Assembly: GCA_942492795.1 (NCBI GenBank)
Contig: OW818639.1
Coordinates: forward strand, 1,736,001 to 1,800,000
DNA: 64,000 nt
Direction: 5' to 3'
DNA from: RGIG3178 sp942492795
GTDB taxonomy: Bacteria; Bacillota; Clostridia; Christensenellales; QAND01
Within the stretch, counting starts at the first letter, position 1. Each line of letters opens with the position of its first letter. Positions 61,680-64,000 of the stretch are shown here, piece by piece. Both the position numbers and the translations under genes were made by a program. The notes beneath the pieces are model-generated. The model worked only from the letters and a program-made list of their open reading frames with translations. It searched no databases and had not been told where the DNA came from.

Positions 61680-61840
61680 ATGTACGCCGGAATCAAAATA
61701 GAAGTATGAGCATGTACAGGGATCCTGTTTAAAAGAGAAGTCTTGTCCCGATATCTTGACTGGATATACTAAATGAACTAAGAAAATAAAAATAGTACAG
61801 GTATATAGAAGGTCGGATCATTGTGGTTTGGAGAACAAAG

Positions 61841-62743
61841 ATGAATCGAAAAAGAGAAGAAATAGTAAACACAACGATAGAGCTTTTTCTAAAAGTTGGA
61901 ATACGGAAAATAACGATGGATGATATTGCGCAAAATGCGAATGTCTCCAAGGTTACGATCTATAAATACTTTCTGGATAAAGACAGCCTATATGCCGAAG
62001 TGTGCAGGCATATATGTGCATCCTACACAACAAGGATGGAAAACATCGTTGCATGCGAAGCGGATTTGAAACAAAGGTTATATGATTATCTGGACATCAT
62101 TGCCGAGTGTACCAACAGCGGCCATTATGCCCTGTGCCATGAGCTGCGGTTTTACAATTTAGAAGCAGAAAAAGCGTATGAAGCCTTTATGCAAACATAC
62201 AAACGTACAATGCTCAGGCTGATTGATGCGGGAATTGAAAGAAAACTGATCAAGAATAGCCTGAAACCGGATGAAATATTCCACTATATCGACATGAGCA
62301 TATCCTATTACCAGCAGAACGCAGCATATCGCGAAAAAGTGCAATATGACAGCGATTTTAAAAAGAGGTTTCTGTTGTTCTATATCAGCAATATATTTGA
62401 AGACGGGAAAGAGATGTTCCCGGATGCAGGAGTGCAAATAGTACAAAGCTTGTTGCAGCGCACTATTGGCTTAGCAAAAGCTGGCACGAAAGGATCCATC
62501 GATGAAATCATGAAACACCTGAACATGGAAATGACAATAGCTGAATCCAAGTTTATTGATTTCGCATTGAGCTATGTGAATTCTGATGAAGGTGTAAAAG
62601 TCATGGAATATTACCTGTTCCATGGAACACAGGTACAGCGGAATTACTGCGCACTCTATTTTGCCCGTCTCGGCGAGTATCCGATCGTAAGAGAGGCATT
62701 TGATAAAGGGCTGATTGATGCAAAACAGGCGTTCTCTCGATAA
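61841..62743 (+). CDS. TetR-family regulator with an extra C-terminal domain
   Basis: A 300-residue transcription factor. The N-terminal DNA-binding domain (about 6-52) reads REEIVNTTIELFLKVGIRKITMDDIA then SKVTIYKYF, classic TetR (shown here in two parts). A helical ligand domain follows to about 195. The protein is about 100 residues longer than usual; the extra part (about 195-300) is predicted helical, without a motif I know. The ATG at 61841 lies nine bases after GGAG; an earlier ATG at 61823 is less likely. No adjacent target operon is evident. Confidence 0.8.
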   Translation: MNRKREEIVNTTIELFLKVGIRKITMDDIAQNANVSKVTIYKYFLDKDSLYAEVCRHICASYTTRMENIVACEADLKQRLYDYLDIIAECTNSGHYALCHELRFYNLEAEKAYEAFMQTYKRTMLRLIDAGIERKLIKNSLKPDEIFHYIDMSISYYQQNAAYREKVQYDSDFKKRFLLFYISNIFEDGKEMFPDAGVQIVQSLLQRTIGLAKAGTKGSIDEIMKHLNMEMTIAESKFIDFALSYVNSDEGVKVMEYYLFHGTQVQRNYCALYFARLGEYPIVREAFDKGLIDAKQAFSR

Positions 62744-62872
62744 GAGCGCATATAGGTAATATGGAAAAAGGGTTGTTTTCTTTCCATTGGATGGACAAAG
62801 CGAAGCAATCATGATACAAGTTTCTTATACCAATCGTATCGCGAACAGGCTGGTTGGTACTTTGGAGGCGGA

Positions 62873-63643
62873 ATGCAGACAATATCATCGACAAAAAACC
62901 CGACCGTTGCGTTGCTCTCCCAATTGAAGACCAAAAAGGGACGGGATGAACAAGGGCTATACCTGATTGAAGGAACCCGGTTGGTTCGGGAAGCCATGTT
63001 AAATAACGCGGAAATCACAATGCTTGCCGTGACGGATGAAGAAGACGCAATGGACGATATCATCGGATATGCGCAGGCGAGCAACGCCCTTGTCCTTAAT
63101 GTGCCGCAACATGTGATGGAGCGCATATGCGATACACAAAATCCGCAGGGGGTCGCAGCGGCTTTGAAATTGCCGCCGGCAGCGGATATTGCCGGACCTG
63201 CCATACTGGCGTTGGATCATATTGCGGATCCCGGCAATTTGGGAACGATGCTTCGCTCTGCGGCAGCGTTTGGGATAACGGACGTGTTGCTGTCTTCAGG
63301 TAGCGCGGATGCCTATGCGCCCAAATGTGTGCGGGCGGGGATGGGAGCGCATTTTCGGCTTCGGGTCCACACGACGGATCTGCGTTCGGCTTTGTCAGAA
63401 AAGAAGCAGGAAGGTTATTCGATCGTCGGAGCATCGGTTAACGGGCAAGAGGAATTTACAAAACTCGGCGATAAAAGAGTATTTGTTATCGGAAGTGAAG
63501 CACACGGCGTATCGGAAGATGTGGAAAAAGAATGTACTTATTTGTACCGCATACCGATGACCGAAGCAAGCGAAAGCCTCAACGCTGCCGTAGCTGCCGG
63601 AATCCTGTTGTTTTTGGGCTTTTGCGGACAGAATCAGGATTGA
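62873..63643 (+). CDS. SpoU/TrmH-family RNA 2'-O-methyltransferase
   Basis: SAM-dependent rRNA or tRNA ribose methyltransferase with a trefoil-knot SPOUT fold, 256 residues. An N-terminal substrate-binding domain (1-95) is followed by the three SpoU motifs: LDHIADPGNLGTMLRSA, VFVIGSEAHGVSEDV and SLNAAVAAGILLF. The place directly upstream of pheS matches B. subtilis ysgA. GGAGG precedes the start. The modified nucleotide is not known. Confidence 0.88.
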   Translation: MQTISSTKNPTVALLSQLKTKKGRDEQGLYLIEGTRLVREAMLNNAEITMLAVTDEEDAMDDIIGYAQASNALVLNVPQHVMERICDTQNPQGVAAALKLPPAADIAGPAILALDHIADPGNLGTMLRSAAAFGITDVLLSSGSADAYAPKCVRAGMGAHFRLRVHTTDLRSALSEKKQEGYSIVGASVNGQEEFTKLGDKRVFVIGSEAHGVSEDVEKECTYLYRIPMTEASESLNAAVAAGILLFLGFCGQNQD

Positions 63644-63668
63644 ACAGCCAACACGGGTATGCTATAAT
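63640..63668 (+). promoter_or_regulatory. Promoter of pheS
   Basis: TTGAAC (63640-63645), 17-base spacer and TATAAT (63663-63668). The -35 lies on the stop codon of the methyltransferase gene. Confidence 0.65.
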
Positions 63669-63674
63669 TAAATG

Positions 63675-63912
63675 TGCTATGAAAGGGAAGAGTAGCGTAT
63701 AAGGATCATGCAGAGAGGGAGAGACCACAGGCTGCAAGTTCTCCTATGAAACCGTGCGTGAAGTTCGCCCCGGAGCGTTCTTGCTGAAATTGCAGTAGGC
63801 AAGACGGGTGCGCCCGATAAAGCGCATAGAGGCGCGATATTCGCGTAAAGCACGGTGGTACCGCGGAGCGTTTGCTTCGCCCTGCAGAGGGCGAAGTATT
63901 TTTGTTTTTAGG
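63675..63912 (+). promoter_or_regulatory. T-box leader of pheS (phenylalanine)
   Basis: The T-box sequence AGCACGGTGGTACCGCGG is at about 63849-63866. The likely specifier is TTC (63764-63766, in GAAGTTCGCC), a phenylalanine codon. The terminator CTTCGCCCT / AGGGCGAAG with a T-rich tail spans 63875-63909. Uncharged tRNA-Phe would promote readthrough into pheS. Confidence 0.92.
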
Positions 63913-63959
63913 CTTCGTGAAACATTGTTTTTCGGGGCGGTCAGGAAAGGATGACAGAA

Positions 63960-64000
63960 ATGCAGGAGCAATTACAAGCGCTGAAGTTGCGCGTCACGCA
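63960..64000 (+). CDS. pheS: Phenylalanyl-tRNA synthetase alpha subunit, 5' end only
   Basis: A 13-codon fragment (MQEQLQALKLRVT) cut by the window edge. The ATG at 63960 lies nine bases after AGGAAAGG; an ATG at 63951 sits on that site. The call rests on the Phe-specific T-box and the SpoU-pheS gene order, because the fragment itself is too short to prove identity. Confidence 0.75.
   Translation, partial: MQEQLQALKLRVT

Noticed and set aside
1..64000. Insertion sequences, CRISPR arrays, rRNA genes, prophage
   Set aside because: No transposase, integrase or phage protein, no regularly spaced repeats, and no rRNA-like sequence was seen in the window.

Overview
ORGANISM. The window reads as a chromosome segment of an anaerobic, spore-forming Clostridia-type Bacillota. 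Supporting signs are an Rnf operon, sporulation genes (a spoIVFA/spoIVFB-type pair and ytxC), two T-box leaders, DUF421/DUF4363 and DUF4364 genes, strong AGGAGG ribosome-binding sites, and gene orders typical of the class (maf-mreBCD-pbp2-rodA-spoIVF-radical SAM-DUF2344-rng-rplU-rpmA; ytxC-thrS-infC-rpmI-rplT; spoU-pheS). Several expected genes are missing from these conserved runs: rnfG, minCDE, prp/ysxB, obgE and purH. The lineage is therefore divergent, and I cannot place it below class level. LAYOUT. 1-7.4 kb: two tandem D-2-hydroxyacid dehydrogenases, each with its own promoter and terminator; an HtrA protease; a DUF421/DUF4363 pair; a GNAT protein; a polytopic membrane protein. 7.6-12 kb: Rnf operon in the order C-D-E-A-B. 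12-25.6 kb: maf, cell-elongation genes, the SpoIVF pair, a radical SAM/DUF2344 pair, RNase G, and L21/L27. 25.7-29.8 kb: purE-purM-purN-purD and an orphan PTS IIB. 29.9-31 kb: DUF4364, three tRNAs and a candidate structured RNA. 31.2-39.6 kb: a complete shikimate plus Phe/Tyr operon behind a Tyr/Phe-rich leader peptide and an intrinsic terminator. 39.6-42.8 kb: two secreted SH3 cell-wall proteins. 42.9-57.1 kb: tRNA-Leu, an AT-rich gap, then a six-gene operon encoding a C-A-T-C-A-T-reductase NRPS, a histidine kinase, an HD-GYP regulator, an acyl-AMP ligase, an ACP and a PPTase. 57.2-64 kb: ytxC, T-box-thrS, L20 leader-infC-rpmI-rplT, a TetR regulator, a SpoU methylase, and T-box-pheS (cut by the window edge). 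HOW IT WORKS TOGETHER. The standout locus is the NRPS operon. Its ligase and ACP are suited to load a fatty acyl group, the NRPS to add two residues and release the product reductively as an aldehyde or alcohol, and the PPTase to prime all three carrier domains. A membrane histidine kinase and a c-di-GMP phosphodiesterase-type regulator are translationally coupled inside the same operon, which suggests the product or its export state is sensed. The aromatic operon carries every enzyme from DAHP to chorismate plus the Tyr and Phe branches, including an AroE-AroK fusion, and looks controlled by translation of its own Tyr/Phe codons. No insertion sequence, CRISPR array or rRNA gene was recognised.
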